In this document: one piece after another, positions 5,971-6,716 of the stretch | Numbering within the stretch: the stretch's first letter is position 1 | How the letters are laid out: each line of letters opens with the position of its first letter | Origin: an uncultured Collinsella sp. | GTDB taxonomy: Bacteria > Actinomycetota > Coriobacteriia > Coriobacteriales > Coriobacteriaceae | Assembly (NCBI GenBank): GCA_900553935.1 | Contig: USFK01000077.1 | Location: 1-6,716, forward strand | Direction: 5' to 3' | DNA: 6,716 nt | Notes under the pieces: model-generated | What the model saw: only the letters and a program-made list of their open reading frames with translations | Told to the model about the DNA's origin: nothing | Databases searched by the model: none | Position numbers and translations under genes: made by a program

Positions 5971-6597
5971 ATGTCTACCAAGATTGAAGTCAATGCCATG
6001 GGCGATGCCTGCCCGCTGCCCGTCGTCAAGACGCTTAAGGCACTCAAACAGCTTGACGGCGAGGGTGCCGTGGTGACCTCGGTCGATAACGAGACCGCCG
6101 TCAAGAACATCTCCAAGATGGCGCAGGAGAAGGGTTGCACGGCCTCGGTCGAGAAGATCTCGGACGCCGAGTGGCACGTGACCGTGGCGACCTCTGGTGC
6201 CATTGCCGTGGCCGATCCCGAGCAGGATGGCGCTGCCTTCTGTGGTGCCAGCACCGGCAAGGGCGAGCTCGTCATTTCCGTCTACACCGACTGCATGGGC
6301 CGCGGCGACGACGAGCTGGGCCACAAGCTCATGAAGGCCTTCATCTTTGCCGTGACGCAGCAGGAGGAGCTGCCCGCGACCATGCTGTTCTACAACGGCG
6401 GAGCCAAGCTCACCGTCGAGGGCTCGCCGGTACTCGACGACCTGAAGGGGCTGGCTGAGCAGGGCGTCGAAATCCTCACCTGTGGCACCTGCCTCGACCA
6501 CTATGGCATTAAAGACCAGCTTGCGGTGGGCGAGGTCACCAACATGTACGTGATCGTGGAGAAGATGGAGCAGGCCGTGCGCGTCGTGCGCCCGTAG
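5971..6597 (+). CDS. yedF: Selenium-metabolism protein YedF (TusA-like plus DsrE-like domains)
   Basis: The 208-residue product matches the YedF family, sulfurtransferase-like proteins found next to selD in selenium-using bacteria and thought to carry or deliver selenium. Residues 1 to about 75 form a TusA/SirA-like domain with the signature CPLP (active Cys14) near the start. From about residue 97 a DsrE/F-like domain follows (ELVISVYTDCMGRGDDELGHKL, then LFYNGGAKLTVEGSP). Near the end is LTCGTCLDHYGI with Cys171 and Cys174, characteristic of this family. ATG 5971 lies seven bases after GAAAGGA and begins with the family's first strand. The direct selD-yedF-DUF3343 order strongly supports the selenium role. 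The biochemical reaction of YedF is not established as far as I know, so selenium transfer is an inference from family and context. Confidence 0.92.
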   Translation: MSTKIEVNAMGDACPLPVVKTLKALKQLDGEGAVVTSVDNETAVKNISKMAQEKGCTASVEKISDAEWHVTVATSGAIAVADPEQDGAAFCGASTGKGELVISVYTDCMGRGDDELGHKLMKAFIFAVTQQEELPATMLFYNGGAKLTVEGSPVLDDLKGLAEQGVEILTCGTCLDHYGIKDQLAVGEVTNMYVIVEKMEQAVRVVRP

Positions 6598-6616
6598 CGT
6601 ATTGGTTGGAGTTGCC

Positions 6617-6716
6617 ATGAGGGAGAAGCGCCCGGCGCTTGTCATCACGTTTCCCACCACGCAACAGTTTCTTCTATCGCATCTGGAATGCAGAAGGCAA
6701 CAAGTGGTGAGATGTT
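6617..6716 (+). CDS. Start of DUF3343 (putative Se/S carrier) protein, cut or chimeric
   Basis: ATG 6617 follows TTGGAG (6606-6611) by five bases and opens MREKRPALVITFPTT, which matches the start of the small DUF3343 proteins (usually about 80-90 residues) that travel with selD and yedF and are proposed carriers of selenium or sulfur. The family continues with an alanine-rich helix and then a PR-IS--CG motif. Instead, from about base 6660 the frame reads QQFLLSHLECRRQ and on, with unlike residues and codons, so only the first ~15 residues seem to be genuine. There is no stop before the window end. The assignment rests on few residues plus the neighbouring genes. Confidence 0.5.
   Translation, partial: MREKRPALVITFPTTQQFLLSHLECRRQQVVRC
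6661..6716. other. Right-end segment of different character
   Basis: The last ~55 bases are about 44% GC by hand count, far below the genes to the left, and do not extend the DUF3343 protein sensibly. Other frames are open too (a + frame containing SSIASGMQKATSG, and a minus-strand frame containing LVAFCIPDAIEETVAW), so the true coding sense cannot be decided. It looks like a join to unrelated DNA. Confidence 0.4.

Noticed and set aside
1..6716. tRNA, rRNA, CRISPR arrays, insertion sequences
   Set aside because: No cloverleaf, regular spaced repeats, transposase frames or terminal inverted repeats were seen; the window is nearly filled by the listed genes.

Overview
The window (6,716 bases, GC-rich with mostly G/C-ending codons) looks like a chromosomal piece of a high-GC anaerobic actinobacterium, most likely a Coriobacteriia member of the Collinsella/Olsenella type. 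This rests on codon use, a selenocysteine-encoding selD, a twin-arginine lipoprotein signal on ModA, and a GGGACAAAGGGAC palindrome of a kind I recall as frequent in these genomes. The assignment is from memory of families, not from a search.

Layout, all genes on the + strand: (1) bases 60-1071, end of a molybdenum-cofactor operon: the 3' part of moeA and a complete mogA/moaB-family gene, closed by a strong intrinsic terminator (1085-1121). (2) 1122-1275, a promoter region with an AT-rich inverted-repeat operator. (3) 1276-4733, molybdate ABC importer modA-modB-modC; ModB carries an unusual extracytoplasmic domain of about 190 residues in front of the normal permease. (4) 4734-4859, a 27-base palindrome and the selD leader. 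(5) 4860-6597, selD, whose codon 17 is an in-frame UGA read as selenocysteine, and yedF. (6) 6617 onward, the start of a DUF3343-type (putative Se/S carrier) gene.

The genes form a molybdenum-plus-selenium block. ModABC brings in molybdate, MogA and MoeA insert it into molybdopterin, and SelD makes selenophosphate for selenocysteine and possibly for labile-selenium enzymes (YedF, DUF3343). The likely clients are Mo- and Se-dependent oxidoreductases such as formate dehydrogenase or selenium-dependent molybdenum hydroxylases, none of which lies in the window.

Both extreme ends look foreign: the first ~60 bases do not continue moeA, and the last ~55 bases do not continue the DUF3343 protein. 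Contig-end chimerism is the simplest explanation. The features most worth a second look are the Sec-SelD with two adjacent SECIS-like hairpins, the extended ModB, and the operator upstream of modA.
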